Part shown: one piece after another, positions 49,751 to 60,618 of the stretch
Layout: the number at the start of each line of letters is the position of its first letter
Position numbering within the stretch: the first letter of the stretch is position 1
Source: Andalucia godoyi
Taxonomy: Eukaryota > Discoba > Jakobea > Jakobida > Andaluciidae
DNA: 64,000 bases
Direction of reading: 5' to 3'
Assembly: GCA_009859145.1 (NCBI GenBank)
Contig: VRVR01000015.1
Coordinates: 327,894 to 391,893 of the forward strand
The notes under the pieces: generated by a model
Told to the model about the DNA's origin: nothing
The model's database searches: none
The model's input: the letters and a program-made list of their open reading frames with translations, nothing else
Program-made: the position numbers and the translations under genes

Positions 49751-50949
49751 TACTGGAATCTTGCAGTTATCGTTTCGTGAGACCCTGAGCTATAAAAAAC
49801 GAAAAAAAAAAAACGAAAAAAAATATGTGAAACTGTACTCTGCGCCTCGCTCGCTTGGTTCGCCGTTGGCTTCGGTCCGTCTGAAAAGGAAACAGAAGAA
49901 CAGCCACCAAAAATGCACTAAAAATTGAGAATAAAAGATCACAGAAACCTCATTGCGTGAGAGAGAGAGAGAGAGCTCAGACCAGTCTTTCAAGTTTGCA
50001 GTGGTTCGCTTTTTTTGTTACAGTCGAAGCACCTGCTGTAGAAAGATAAGAGTCTCAACTCGTCAACGCTTGGACGCCTACGTTATGCACTGAACATGCA
50101 TATCTACGAATGGACATGCATATTCAATCGTGCATCTCGTTACCGGGAAGGGGATAGGCCCCCAACACGCCCCACAGCGCTCTTCAGATGGATGCTCCCC
50201 GCTCCGTTCCCAATCTCGATTAATCTGTGAGCCACTTTCTCAGCGTGACACGTTGTTCCTGAGAAGGGTGCATTTTGATCCTGGCGGCCCTAGCAGCAGG
50301 GTAGTGACACGTGGTCTCTTAGGAGGTCTGCGGGACCTAGGAGGCCCTGTATCGAGCGACGTAGGCGTAGGCGAATGCGTCATCCCAGCGCACTCACGCC
50401 CATATTTGAATTAATAAAGTGGAACCAACGAAGGATAGAATAGATGGCTACGGATGCTGCGTTAAAGAGTGTCGAAAATGCAGGGCCTGTGTCACCGGCT
50501 GAATTTTGGCCGAGCGTGCGTAAGCACGAATTAACGTGCTAGTGTCGGCCAGTTTTGACCGTGTCTGTTTCTGTAATTTTCCGAAAATACACGACAATGT
50601 CGTGTTATTATTACTCGACCGCCAACGACTCTCCTGGAAACCGACGTTTTTTCCCACCCACCTTTCTTTCTTCGGGCTCCGAATCAAGCGATATTTCTCG
50701 TTCCATTTTTTTTTTTTTTTCTTTTTGATGCCATTTCATCTGTTCTCTCTCTCTCCCCCGTTTTTTTTTCCATCTTGTGATATTTCCCCACTTCCTGTCG
50801 CTTTTAATTCCGATTCTTCAGTTTCTTTTACACCGACTTTGCCGTCCTAGTTTCAGAAAGCAGTGTTCTAGTGCATCATCATCGGTGTCTTTGCTCCACT
50901 TTGTTCCTGTTTTCTTCCCTCACTTCTTTTTTGCTCTTATCCCTTCCTC
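49751..50949. other. Long intergenic region with a structured GC-rich core
   Basis: 1.2 kb, the widest gap in the window. AT-rich flanks surround a GC-richer core (50140-50410) with several short hairpins and an AATAAA at 50413. A GAGAGAG run lies near 49960-49975, and T- and CT-rich tracts (50700-50945) lead to the CCDC81-like start. See the separate candidate RNA entry. Confidence 0.55.
50230..50345 (+). ncRNA. Candidate structured RNA of unknown type
   Basis: Inverted repeats read directly: TTCTCAG (50237-50243) with CTGAGAA (50259-50265), CCCT (50288-50291) with AGGG (50298-50301), and AGGTC (50324-50328) with GACCT (50334-50338). CCTAG (50289-50293) also matches CTAGG (50337-50341), giving a possible enclosing stem. 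GTGACACG occurs twice. No known RNA signature such as tRNA boxes or U6 was found. Speculative. Confidence 0.2.
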
Positions 50950-51586
50950 ATGGTGTCTTTAAGCCAGATATTTCATAAGATAGCTGCTCGACCGGGGCGG
51001 GCTCGAGGGGCGACTACGGGATCTTTAAAGGTGCTGTGGGATGCCATTGGCGCATCTGTTCACAAGTTCATGCTAAATGGAAAAGCTGTTTTGCTTCCAG
51101 ACTTTGGGACGTTTACATTTCAAGTCACGAATGTTCCAGCGGGAGACCTTGGGCAAATGACGACTCGCGTTCCTCACTTTTCTCCCGCAGAGTCATTCTG
51201 CGAGAAGTACAGTGTTGCAGCAGCACACATGGACTCCGCAGCTCCAGTGGCGCCACTCAGCTTCTTTGCGGTTGCTTCGGCTGCAAAACTCTCGCAAGGC
51301 TTCTGCCAGAATGCGTGGAGCGACATTGTGGAGGCGATTGGACAAGCATGTGCAAATGGTGAATTAGTCTCGATTGACGCTGGCTTTGTGACGCTGTTCC
51401 TCTGCACAGCAAAAACGAGCGCAAAGTTCAATGCGTCGTTCCTTGAAAACTTGGCGCAAGTCGATGCGGCAGAAAATGGCCCTACGGCGACGCACGGTGC
51501 AGCGGTGTTTGCTCTTGCGGCACAAGCCAGGAATTTGCGCATTGCATATGGAACGAATCCTGTTCCACAGTCATCATCGACGACGA

Positions 51587-51622
<36 letters not shown>

Positions 51623-53421
51623 CAACAACAAATTCTGCTCGGCCGTCGTCTGCAACTAGCCGCCCTTCCTCTGCTTCGAAAAAGCAACCGATCCACTCAT
51701 CCGCTGGAGTACCACAGCCACAGCTGCCGGCTCGACCTTCTTCTGCTATCAAGAGGCACGACTTCGCTGCAGAGCGACCGTCATCTGCCAAGTTTCGCCC
51801 TCCTTCTGCGAATGGCCGACCCATGTCGGCTCGTTCGTATGCACACGACCAGAGGGACACTACAACTGTCGCGAAAGCCTCGAACAGCAAGAGCAGTCAT
51901 ATCAATAATGACAACGACAAGAAAATCAAGCAGATGGCCGACAAGATCAAGAAGCATAGCCAGCCCGACATTTTGGTTGTGGACCACAATGATTACGCGG
52001 TGGATGAGCGCACTGGAGAACCGATTGGGGATGTACCGATGTTGACCTCGGAGCGTGAAGAGACGGCCAACGAATTTGAAGCGACTGGAGACGTTCCGCT
52101 TCTTTTTGAAGAAAAGCAGGCGCAGCAAGCGCAGTCCAGCAATGCGGCAGCCAACCGACCGTCGTCGTCGGGGTCAGGAATGCCGAAGCGGCCTGTTTCG
52201 ACACAGTCTCAGCAATATCGCCCATCTTCTTATGCCAGCAATCGGCATGATGAGAATAACCGACCGACGTCTCATGGCTCGTTCGACTCCATCCCCGCGT
52301 CCAAGGAACGATCTGCCCTGTTGAAGCAACACATCCAATCACTCTACCGATCCCAATGGGACGACCAGATCCGCGAGAGGGAAGAAAAGAAGCTGCGAGA
52401 GAAAGAGCTCGAGCACGACATGGTGAAGCGCAGTTTTCTCGAGACTTCTCAAACTGAGAACGCGGAGCAAAAGAAGCAGCAGGCCTGGCGGGATGCCGAG
52501 CGTGAGATCATGGTTGAGAATCGCCGGAGGGCTGAATTGGATCGTCAGCGTCGTCGAGAAGACAATGCACCGCAGCCTGTTGGATCTGTTTTGCCACAGG
52601 ATGATTCCTGGGCGACGACGTCTCCGGCCGCCAAGGCATTCGCTATAACGGAGAAGCGCGAGGAAATCAACCGAGCGTGGAACGACCAAGTGGAGGACAG
52701 GAGGAACCGCGAGCGTGAGGAGCGTGAGTTGGAGGACGCGTTCATGATGGACCTTATTTCGAAAACACAAGAGGCTGCAGTTGCGGAGAGACAGGATGGC
52801 TTGTTGCAAAAGAAGAAGATTCAGGAGACGCAGGCATCATTTTATGACCGCCAGATTCGGGAACGCGATCCAGTGCCGCCCAAGTTTGTCGAGTCTGTGG
52901 ACATCTTCGGTGCTGCGAACAAGAAGCATGTTGCGGCGTTGCGCAAGCTGCAGCGACCCAACAGCGCGGCGTCGAGCGCGTCGTTGCAGGAATATGGAAA
53001 TGATCCCCGCTCGATTGCAATGGAAGAAGCGGCTCGCAAGAGAGCCGAGTCCCAGAGAGTAGCAAAGGCTCTGCTGGAACAACAGCGGCAGCAGGAGCAG
53101 GCGGAAAAGGCTCGTCGGGAGGCCGAGCTTGCCGAAACCCAACAGCGGCTGCGAGCTGAGCAAGAAGAGATCGAAGTGGAAAAGGAGCGCGATCGTTTGG
53201 CCAAGAAAATGACGCAGGACTACTGGAAGCAGCAATGGGACCGGCAGCAAAAGGAGAAGGTCGCTCTCCAGCACGCACACGCAGATCCCAGCTCAAAGAC
53301 GTTTATTGTTGGCATTGGAGAGTCAACGGAACAGGAGGACCGTGCGCTGCAGATTGCGCTGAATGAAAACCCCGGTGTGAAGAAGATCAGCACGAAAACC
53401 AGGGCCATCTATGGTTGGTGA
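50950..53421 (+). CDS. CCDC81-like protein with tandem HU-type domains and coiled coil
   Basis: 823 aa. The N-terminus contains two HU-CCDC81-like domains: LWDAIGASVHKFMLNGKAV with LLPDFGTFTFQ (about 28-60), then a second helical domain (about 100-175) with AWSDIVEAIGQACANGELV. A Ser/Ala/Thr-rich segment with Ala and Thr runs and repeated RPSSA motifs (about 210-300) follows. A long Arg/Glu-rich coiled coil occupies about 450-780 (REREERELEDAF, EAELAETQQRLRAEQ). Vertebrate CCDC81 is centrosome- and cilium-associated, so a basal-body or axonemal role is inferred. The end is intact. Confidence 0.85.
51585..51635. repeat. Coding (AGC)n/(AAC)n triplet repeat
   Basis: In the CCDC81-like gene, a CAG-type then CAA/ACA-type triplet run gives consecutive Ala then Thr codons. 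Confidence 0.85.
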
Positions 53422-53652
53422 GACCACTGCACACGGCGAGTAGCTCGGTCTCGAGAAAAAGAAAGGTATTTGCTATAAGAATGGACTGTACAGAAAAAAA
53501 TAAATTAAAAAAAAAAGCAGAAAAAAAGCAGAAAATAGGCATGCATTGAATTGAACTTGTTTATGATAGACACAATGATGTAAACTTCTGCACGCAGGGA
53601 GAGGAGGAGAGGAGAAAAAACTGTAGTCAGGACAGGCGCACAAAAACTCTCT
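53422..53652. other. Convergent intergenic region, CCDC81-like / H+-PPase
   Basis: 231 bp. A-rich (53495-53530) with AATAAA at about 53498, likely ending the CCDC81-like transcript. No other feature. Confidence 0.5.
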
Positions 53653-55875
53653 TTAGATCTTGTTGAGGAGCGAGCCGTACGTGGTGATGGCCGGGGCAAA
53701 CACAAGAGACAAGATGGCAGTCAGCTTCACCAGAATGTTCAAACTGGGGCCAGAAGTGTCCTTCAGTGGGTCACCAACAGTGTCACCGATAACGGCGGCC
53801 TTGTGAGGATCGGATCCCTTTCCGCCATACTTTCCACCCTCGATGAACTTCTTGGCGTTATCCCAGGCTCCTCCGGTGTTGGACATCGAAATTGCCAACA
53901 TCACACCAGAAACCAGCGATCCGGCAAGAACACCAGCAAGCGCGTTCTTTCCAAAGAGGAAGCCGACAATCAGCGGAGTCAGCATAACGAGAGCACCAGG
54001 AGGCAACATCTCGCGCAGAGATGCCTGAGTAGAGATGGCAACGCAGCGCTTGTAGTCCGGACGTCCAGTGCCGGCCATGAGACCAGGAATGGTGCGGAAT
54101 TGCTCACGAACTTCCTCAACCATGGCCAGAGCAGCCTTTCCGACGGACTTCATGGTCATCGCAGAGAACCAGTATGGCAACATGGATCCGATGAGGAGAC
54201 CGGAAAATTCGTACGCCTCGAGCAAATTCACCGAGTCAATACCAGTGCGGGCAACGAAAGCACCGAACAAGGCGAGAGAAACGAGCGCAGCAGAACCAAT
54301 AGCAAATCCTTTTCCGATGGCAGCAGTGGTGTTACCAGCGGCATCCAGAGCATCCGTGCGTTCGCGAACGTGGGATCCCATTCCTGCCATTTCGGCAATA
54401 CCTCCGGCATTGTCGGAAATAGGTCCGTAAACATCGATTGTAAGTCCGATGGAGAGCGTGGACAAAACACCGAGTGCAGCGCAGGCAATTCCGAACATCG
54501 ATGCAAGCGAGTACGAGACATAGATGGCAACTGCCAAAGCCATTGCGGGGATGATGGACGACTTGTAGCCGAGAGCAAGACCGTAAATGATGTTGGTTGC
54601 GGCACCAGTGCGGCAGGCAGCAGCGACGTCACGAACTGGGCTGTAGGAGTGCGAAGTGAAGTACTCTGTGATATAACCGATAATCAGTCCAGCCCACAGT
54701 CCCGAGGCGCAGCAGAAGAAGACCTTGGTGTTGGTAGTCTGGGTAACCTTGTCACCGACACGGATGTGGAAATCCTCCGGAAGGAATGCCTGCGAAACGA
54801 GGTACAAGACCGGGGTCATCAAAACAGTCGAGACCAGCAACTGGCGCTTCAGCGTCGGCTCAATCTGGCTGAACTCCTCAACCTTGGTGAACTCGGTGGC
54901 AATCAGAGCGGTAACAAACGAGACAAACACACCGGTTGCGGTGATGACCAAGGGGAACATCATGGCAGACCAGTGGGTAGTCAAACGCGGGTCCTGCGAC
55001 GTCGCGGCGATAACGAGTGCAGCGCAAGTAGATTCAGCGAACGATCCAAAGAGATCGGCACCCATTCCAGCGACATCACCAACGTTGTCACCCACATTGT
55101 CGGCAATAACGGCCGGGTTACGGGGATCGTCTTCGGGGATGTTTTGCTCGATCTTTCCAACAAGATCTGCACCAACGTCCGCAGCCTTTGTGTAGATTCC
55201 ACCACCAACACGTCCGAACAAGGCAATCGACGAGCCACCAAGACCGTAAGCCGAGATGCATTCGTAGAGCTTCTCCACGTCGTCGTCAGAAGAGTAGTGC
55301 AGCTTGAACAAGTTGATCAAGATGTAAAGGTTGATGAGTCCCAAGGAGCACAGTGCGAAGCCCATGACGGTTCCTGCCTGGAAGGCAACTCGAAACGCCG
55401 GAGCAAGACCCTCAAGGGCCTTGACGGCAGTACGGGAGTTCGCGAACACGGCAATGCGCATGCCCACGTATCCGGAGACAATGGAGGTTCCAGCACCAAT
55501 GACGAACGCAACGGTCGAAAGAACTCCGCTGATCCCGTCAACGGCATTGCAGAGGAAAGCCAACAAAATCGCCGAAAACAGTACGACAAAGATTGACAAG
55601 ACCTTGTATTCGGCAGTCAAGAACGAGATGGCTCCTTCTTGGATGGCATCGGAAATTTCGCACACACGCTCCAAGATCTCTTCAATCTTGGTACCGGATT
55701 CGCTCTGTACCAGCGCGTGGCGCTCTGCATTCGAGTACAAACGGGCAGCCTTCGGATCAATCTGAACGCGAGACACAACGTATACGGAGTACAGCGCGTA
55801 CAAAAGACCGACGGCCGTGGCGATCACGATCAGGACCGTGGCCACATAGTCGTCTGCAAGTTCAATTCCAGACAT
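53653..55875 (-). CDS. Membrane-bound proton-translocating pyrophosphatase, K+-dependent type
   Basis: 740 aa, 15-16 membrane helices, the usual V-PPase length. PPi-binding loops are clear: [15 protein letters not shown], the [30 protein letters not shown] signature region (about residues 235-278), and DNAGGIAEM in the middle. [21 protein letters not shown] lies near the C-terminus. [18 protein letters not shown] carries Ala where K+-independent enzymes have Lys, so this should be a type I, K+-dependent pump. It uses PPi hydrolysis to acidify vacuoles/acidocalcisomes or Golgi-type compartments. Residues read as complete. A purine-rich tract on the + strand lies directly upstream. Confidence 0.97.
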   Translation of the reverse strand: MSGIELADDYVATVLIVIATAVGLLYALYSVYVVSRVQIDPKAARLYSNAERHALVQSESGTKIEEILERVCEISDAIQEGAISFLTAEYKVLSIFVVLFSAILLAFLCNAVDGISGVLSTVAFVIGAGTSIVSGYVGMRIAVFANSRTAVKALEGLAPAFRVAFQAGTVMGFALCSLGLINLYILINLFKLHYSSDDDVEKLYECISAYGLGGSSIALFGRVGGGIYTKAADVGADLVGKIEQNIPEDDPRNPAVIADNVGDNVGDVAGMGADLFGSFAESTCAALVIAATSQDPRLTTHWSAMMFPLVITATGVFVSFVTALIATEFTKVEEFSQIEPTLKRQLLVSTVLMTPVLYLVSQAFLPEDFHIRVGDKVTQTTNTKVFFCCASGLWAGLIIGYITEYFTSHSYSPVRDVAAACRTGAATNIIYGLALGYKSSIIPAMALAVAIYVSYSLASMFGIACAALGVLSTLSIGLTIDVYGPISDNAGGIAEMAGMGSHVRERTDALDAAGNTTAAIGKGFAIGSAALVSLALFGAFVARTGIDSVNLLEAYEFSGLLIGSMLPYWFSAMTMKSVGKAALAMVEEVREQFRTIPGLMAGTGRPDYKRCVAISTQASLREMLPPGALVMLTPLIVGFLFGKNALAGVLAGSLVSGVMLAISMSNTGGAWDNAKKFIEGGKYGGKGSDPHKAAVIGDTVGDPLKDTSGPSLNILVKLTAILSLVFAPAITTYGSLLNKI

Positions 55876-56406
55876 GGCTCAAGAAAGCAGGGACTCCAGG
55901 AAGAGAAAGGAAAGCCGGGGAAGAAGAAAGAAAGAAAGGGAAAAAAAAGAAGAAAGGAGGAGGAAAAAGAAAAAAGGAGAAAGGAGAAGAAAGGAGAAGA
56001 AAGGAGAAGAAAGGAGAAGAGGGGAAAATAAACAGGGAGACGAAGTCGGGTTGAGAAGTGAAGGAAGCAACAAGGAACGGGGCGAAAGCCTGGGGAACAG
56101 CATTTCGGGGAGAAGAAACGGGGAAGCGCCGAGCTTTCCTTCCCGCAGCTCTAGACAAGGGTTTCGCAGCGCGAAACAAAAATCCCGGCCAAAAAGCCTC
56201 GCATTTGCCAAAAGGTAGGGTTAATCGCTGCTCGTCCCTAATGTGTAGCGTCAAACCGGACCCCAGAGACAGGGTCACTACGACCGCAAAGGTGCCGCGC
56301 GAAGAAAGCTCGTGAGTTCGTTTTTCTATTTTTTTAAAAGTATTTTATTATTACAGGCGCTACATGGGTCACTTTGATCTGTTGCATATAGTCTTTCTCC
56401 CCCACT
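55876..56406. other. Intergenic region with long purine tract, H+-PPase / adenylate kinase
   Basis: 530 bp between two minus-strand genes. 55890-56035 is almost pure A/G on the + strand (C/T on the H+-PPase coding strand), with repeated GAAGAAAGGA units. A hairpin GACCC/GGGTC occurs at 56259-56276. Confidence 0.6.
55890..56035. repeat. Homopurine (AAGGAG/GAAGAAAG)n tract
   Basis: Roughly 145 bp dominated by A and G on the + strand with near-tandem AGGAGAAGAA units; it lies in the 5'UTR/promoter of the H+-PPase gene. Confidence 0.85.
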
Positions 56407-57129
56407 TCAAATGCTTGTTTTCGAGGAATTGCCAAGAATGTGCCATGCTGCCGGGATCCAGTGATGCACAGCCCCAGCAACCGCAACATCCACCAAGATG
56501 CCTCGAGCCCTGTATAGCTCGACCAACGGCAGTGTGTCGGACTCATACAGCTGGAGTCGTTTCTTGACCGTGCTGCTATCATCATCTGGTCGTTTGATGA
56601 GCTTCGATTTGCACGTATCGCACGTGCCGGGTACTTGTGGCGGCATCGGAGGCATGTCGATTCCGTGGCGGTGCACATGGACGATGTTGTAATTGGGAGT
56701 CGCGCAGCCGGGAGTCGGACACACTCTTCTGCCCCCCAGTTTTTCAATGATGATATCCGGATACTGGATCATGTGCAATACTGCATCAAGGCCGGCAAAA
56801 GATCTCGCCTGCTCCACGGTTCGAGGAAAGCCATCCAGCAAATAACCGCGCACGCAGTCCTCGAGCTCCAAGCGGCGACGCAGCAGCCGTGACACAATCT
56901 CGGAAGGTACCAGACTGCCGCTTTCCATTGTCCTAGCTACCTCTGTTTTTTCATCCGGGCGCAGAAGCGAAACGGAGTCGGAGTTGGAGTCGAGGGCTTT
57001 CATCTGCGACCGAAGCAAATCGCCCGTTGAGATGTGCGGAATGCCAATGGATCGGGCAATCCGACCTGCGTATACTGACTTTCCTACCCCTGGCGGACCA
57101 AGAAGCATGATTCGCATTTGAACAGGCAT
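56407..57129 (-). CDS. Adenylate kinase (nucleoside monophosphate kinase family)
   Basis: 240 aa from the ATG at 57129 (first in-frame ATG ahead of the P-loop). P-loop GPPGVGKS at residues 11-18, STGDLLRSQ is the NMP-binding segment, and YLLDGFPRTVEQA is the family signature. CPTPGC and CDTCKSKL in the LID give four Cys that can bind zinc, and IKRPDD with KKRLQLY completes the long-LID type. It interconverts ATP + AMP and 2 ADP; UMP/CMP specificity is less likely. The first 10 residues do not form an obvious presequence, so whether it is mitochondrial is open. Confidence 0.9.
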   Translation of the reverse strand: MPVQMRIMLLGPPGVGKSVYAGRIARSIGIPHISTGDLLRSQMKALDSNSDSVSLLRPDEKTEVARTMESGSLVPSEIVSRLLRRRLELEDCVRGYLLDGFPRTVEQARSFAGLDAVLHMIQYPDIIIEKLGGRRVCPTPGCATPNYNIVHVHRHGIDMPPMPPQVPGTCDTCKSKLIKRPDDDSSTVKKRLQLYESDTLPLVELYRARGILVDVAVAGAVHHWIPAAWHILGNSSKTSI

Positions 57130-57497
57130 GTCATATCCGCAAACTCTCACACGATGCAGCCTCTAAGAATACGGACTCCTTTTTGGAGAGACACGGGGAG
57201 AAACTGCAAAAAATCCAATTCCGTGAGTTGTTGAATGTGATTGTAAAAATTGCACGCAGACGCAAGAACATCGCGAATGTCGAAATGCCTCGACTTCCTG
57301 TTTCAGATGCCTTTATTCGATTGCTCCCCCGAGACTTGCGTTTCTCTTTTGTTTTGTTTTTCCCATGTTGCTCTTGTTTGCTCTTGTTTGCGACCAGTTC
57401 ATTTTTTGCTGCATTGATAATCAAAACAATTTTTGTTTTAAATCACAAAAACAAACAAAAAAAGGGTCATCTTGTAAAGAACCCGCACGTGTGTTCG
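57130..57497. promoter_or_regulatory. Divergent intergenic region, adenylate kinase / PAM18
   Basis: 368 bp. T- and A-rich stretches at 57335-57470 precede the PAM18 start. The frame upstream of 57498 is open but lacks an ATG in conserved context, so the first ATG was used. Confidence 0.5.
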
Positions 57498-57860
57498 ATG
57501 GCAACCATTTTTCTGGCGGGTCTTGGAGTGGCTGGCGCGGCGCTGGTGGGGAGAGCAGTGTTTCGAGCAGCTCGGTCATCCGGTTCCGCTCTGAAGAGCG
57601 TTCCCAAAACATTCTATATGGGATCGTTTGAAGATGTGATGTCGCGCAGAGAAGCATCGCTGATCCTTGGTGTCAATGAAAAGACAACAACAGAGGAAAT
57701 CAAGGAAGCTCATCGAAGGTTAATGCGCATCAACCATCCAGACGTTGGTGGCTCCACATACATTGGAACCAAGATCAATCTAGCGAAGCAGGTTCTTGAA
57801 ACGGAAAATGCATCTGCAAACACGACCCGAAAGCCCCGTGGGCCAAGTTCGAACTTTTGA
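57498..57860 (+). CDS. PAM18: PAM18/TIM14-type J-domain protein of the mitochondrial import motor
   Basis: 120 aa. A single N-terminal membrane helix (about 5-22, IFLAGLGVAGAALVGRAVF) is followed by a J domain: FEDVMSRREASLILGV, EEIKEAHRRLMRINHPDVGG with the HPD at 80-82, and YIGTKINLAKQVL. PAM18 sits in the mitochondrial inner membrane and stimulates mtHsp70 at the TIM23 channel, normally with PAM16, which is not in this window. Length and topology match. Confidence 0.92.
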   Translation: MATIFLAGLGVAGAALVGRAVFRAARSSGSALKSVPKTFYMGSFEDVMSRREASLILGVNEKTTTEEIKEAHRRLMRINHPDVGGSTYIGTKINLAKQVLETENASANTTRKPRGPSSNF

Positions 57861-58058
57861 TGGTTCCCCTCCTTCGCTGTGTCGCAGTTGTAGTATTTCT
57901 GTATGCTTTAAAAACGATATTGTAAAGTTTAAGTGTTTTTTTGCATCTTTTGGTTTCGATTTTTTTTCTGTGCTCTTCTTACCATCCTTCGCCTCGCCGG
58001 TTCGCGACTCCATGTGCTTGGTAACCAGCGTATTGATTTAGGCAGGACAGGCGTACAA
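57861..58058. other. Short intergenic region, PAM18 / PRP16
   Basis: 198 bp between two + strand genes, T-rich. The open frame continues upstream of the PRP16 start but has no ATG before 58059. Confidence 0.5.
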
Positions 58059-60464
58059 ATGTCTGGGGTTGTAAAAGGATTTTTGGAGCCTGTGAAGGAC
58101 CCGACATCCGACATATGCCAGATTGCACGCCGAGGTTCTGCGACGTTGCGAGAATTCCGAAATGAGCGAGATCGAATCAAGGCCGTGCGTGAAAAGCTAT
58201 CTGCGGTTGCCACGTTTCTCGGTCGCGAGTCTGAAATAGACGGTGGGGGTCTTGACTCCGAGGACGCAGCATCCCTCGATGCTTCGAACGCCAGCACTGC
58301 CTTCTCATTTTCGCTTTCCGGTTCCGGAGACGACGCATCGTCGTCCACTTCCGCGTCCACGGATGCAGCTGCAGAACTCCGAAAATACCGAAAATACTTG
58401 CCCATATTCGCTTGTCGCGACGAGTTCCTGCGAGTTCTCTCGGAAAACTCGGTGTTGGTTCTCGTTGGAGAAACCGGCTCTGGAAAAACCACGCAGATTG
58501 CTCAGTATTTGTACGAGGCAGGCTACGCGTCTTCGGGCCGAATATGCATCACACAGCCACGTCGAGTTGCCGCCGTTTCTGTCGCAAGGCGTGTTGCAGA
58601 TGAAATGGGGACGAGGCTTGGAGACTTGGTTGGATATAGCATTCGATTTGAAGATGTTTGCTCTTCAAAAACGAAGCTGCGGTTTATGACAGATGGCATT
58701 CTCCTTCGCGAATCCGTCCAAGATCCCTTGCTTGAAAAGTATTCGTGTGTTGTTTTGGACGAGGCTCATGAAAGGTCTCTCAATACTGACGTGCTCTTTG
58801 GGCTTCTTCGGGCGGTATTGTCCAAGAGGTTTGACCTCAAAGTGATCGTGACGTCCGCGACTCTCGATGCACACCGATTCGCGTCCTTTTTCGGCGAGTG
58901 TCCAGTATTTCGCATTCCTGGGCGAACATATCCTGTATCGTTACACTATTCCAAATCTCCGGTCGAAGACTACGTGGATGCCGCAGTGAACCAGGTGCTG
59001 GCCATTCATGTGTCTCGGCCGAAAGACGGGGACATTCTTGTGTTCATGACCGGACAAGAAGACGTTGAAATTACTTGCTATTTGATAATGGAACGAGCAG
59101 CAAAGCTTTCCGCTGCAAATTCACAGAAACTGGTTGTGTTCCCCATCTACTCCATGCTTCCTGCGGAATTACAAAGCCGCATCTTCTCCAAGACCAAGCA
59201 CGAAGTGGAACGTAAGGTGATTGTTGCGACAAACATCGCAGAAACGTCTCTTACGGTTCCTGGAGTCAAGTACGTGATCGATTGCGGGTTTGCAAAGTTC
59301 AAAATCTACAATCCGCATGTCGGGATGGATGCCCTTCAGGTGTACCCAATATCTCAGGCTCAAGCGCAGCAACGCGCTGGCAGAGCCGGGCGAACCTCTG
59401 CGGGCGAGTGTTTTCGCTTGTACACCAAGCACCAGTTTGACCAGGAGATGCTTGTCAATCAGGTTCCTGAACTGCAAAGATCCAACCTTGCAAACGTTGT
59501 GCTTCTGCTGAGAGGACTGGGCATTCGAGACATTTCAAAATTCGATTTTCTGGATGCCCCTCCGGCGGAGTCCATATCCGAATCCGACACTTTGTTGAAG
59601 CTCATTGGTGCCGTGAATTCCACCGGGGACCTCACTTCCAGCGGGAAGCTGATGTCCCTGATTCCTCTGGACCCTTGTCTGAGTTGCATGTTGCTGCATG
59701 CGGTAGAGCAGGCCTGTGCAAAAGAAATGATCACGATAATATCGATGATTTCCGTTCCAAAAGTCTACGTTCGACCCCCAGAACGTGTCGCGGAGGCAGA
59801 TTCCAAGCGAGAGAAGTTTTCGGTCCCGGATTCTGATCATCTGACGCTGTTGAATGTGTATAATCAATGGGAAGCACATCGGCGGTCACCCGTGTTCTCT
59901 TCTTCCAATTTCTTAAACGACAAGGCCCTTCGTCGTGCAGCAGACATCCGCTCTCAACTGGAGGAGTTGGTGAAATCTGTGTGCAATGTTTCTTTGATTT
60001 CCAGCTGTGGAATGGAATGGGATATCCTCCGAAAATGCGTCTGTGCTGGATACTTTCACCACGCAGCTCGAATGAAAGGCGTGGGCGAGTACGTGAACAT
60101 TGTGTCTGGGCTGCCTTGTGTTCTCCACCCCACAAGTGCTCTTTACGGGGCTGGCGTTGCACCGGAGTACGTCGTCTATCATGAGCTGATCTTAACCAAC
60201 AAGGAGTACATGCAGGTCGCCACTGCTGTTGAGCCAGCGTGGTTGGCACGATTTGGCCCATCGTGGTACGCCTACCGAAATGGTGTCCTGCAGCTCGTCC
60301 GACTGGATGGAAATTCGTCGCAGGACGCAAGCAGAAAGCGGATGTTTGTTTCGTCCTCGGGGGGCGATGAATCTGCTTCCATCTCAGTAACCACGGCTAG
60401 GAGCAGCGCAAAGCGACCGAAGTTTGGCGTGTTCGGCTTTAATTCTCATTTTTCTTCTACTTGA
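58059..60464 (+). CDS. PRP16: DEAH-box RNA helicase, PRP16/DHX38-type splicing factor
   Basis: 801 aa. Helicase motifs in order: GETGSGKTTQIAQ (Lys143), TQPRRVAA, DEAHERSLNTD (Asp234-His237), TSATLD, then AETSLTVPGVKYVID and QRAGRAGRTSAGECFRLY. The HA2/ratchet and OB-fold regions follow (LNVYNQWEAH, CVCAGYFHHAARM, GEYVNIVSGLPCVLHPTSALYG, and VVYHELILTNKEYM). The best family match is PRP16/DHX38, which remodels the spliceosome after the first splicing step. The N-terminal extension (about 130 residues) is much shorter than in typical PRP16 (often several hundred). The start is the first in-frame ATG and upstream sequence has no ATG in frame. It indicates a working spliceosome despite intron-poor genes. 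Confidence 0.93.
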   Translation: MSGVVKGFLEPVKDPTSDICQIARRGSATLREFRNERDRIKAVREKLSAVATFLGRESEIDGGGLDSEDAASLDASNASTAFSFSLSGSGDDASSSTSASTDAAAELRKYRKYLPIFACRDEFLRVLSENSVLVLVGETGSGKTTQIAQYLYEAGYASSGRICITQPRRVAAVSVARRVADEMGTRLGDLVGYSIRFEDVCSSKTKLRFMTDGILLRESVQDPLLEKYSCVVLDEAHERSLNTDVLFGLLRAVLSKRFDLKVIVTSATLDAHRFASFFGECPVFRIPGRTYPVSLHYSKSPVEDYVDAAVNQVLAIHVSRPKDGDILVFMTGQEDVEITCYLIMERAAKLSAANSQKLVVFPIYSMLPAELQSRIFSKTKHEVERKVIVATNIAETSLTVPGVKYVIDCGFAKFKIYNPHVGMDALQVYPISQAQAQQRAGRAGRTSAGECFRLYTKHQFDQEMLVNQVPELQRSNLANVVLLLRGLGIRDISKFDFLDAPPAESISESDTLLKLIGAVNSTGDLTSSGKLMSLIPLDPCLSCMLLHAVEQACAKEMITIISMISVPKVYVRPPERVAEADSKREKFSVPDSDHLTLLNVYNQWEAHRRSPVFSSSNFLNDKALRRAADIRSQLEELVKSVCNVSLISSCGMEWDILRKCVCAGYFHHAARMKGVGEYVNIVSGLPCVLHPTSALYGAGVAPEYVVYHELILTNKEYMQVATAVEPAWLARFGPSWYAYRNGVLQLVRLDGNSSQDASRKRMFVSSSGGDESASISVTTARSSAKRPKFGVFGFNSHFSST

Positions 60465-60618
60465 TCAACGGATCACGTCTTCCGCCAAACACCCCACCAC
60501 TTGTTGCGAGAGATCTGCTCACACGATGATGCACATAATTTACGAATTGTCGAATGTAACTAAAATGGAGACAGAATTAAAAGCACAAGAACATCAGAGA
60601 CACATCATGCGACCGATT
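60465..60618. other. Convergent intergenic region, PRP16 / lipase
   Basis: 154 bp between stop codons, no features seen. Confidence 0.5.

Noticed and set aside
50130-50414. 94-codon + ORF over the structured region
   Set aside because: No ATG start and Gly/Arg-rich random-looking sequence; hairpins explain the region better.
53803-55596. 597-codon open frame on the + strand
   Set aside because: It lies fully antisense to the H+-PPase gene, whose domain signatures are unmistakable. The + frame product is a polar, low-information sequence without family features.
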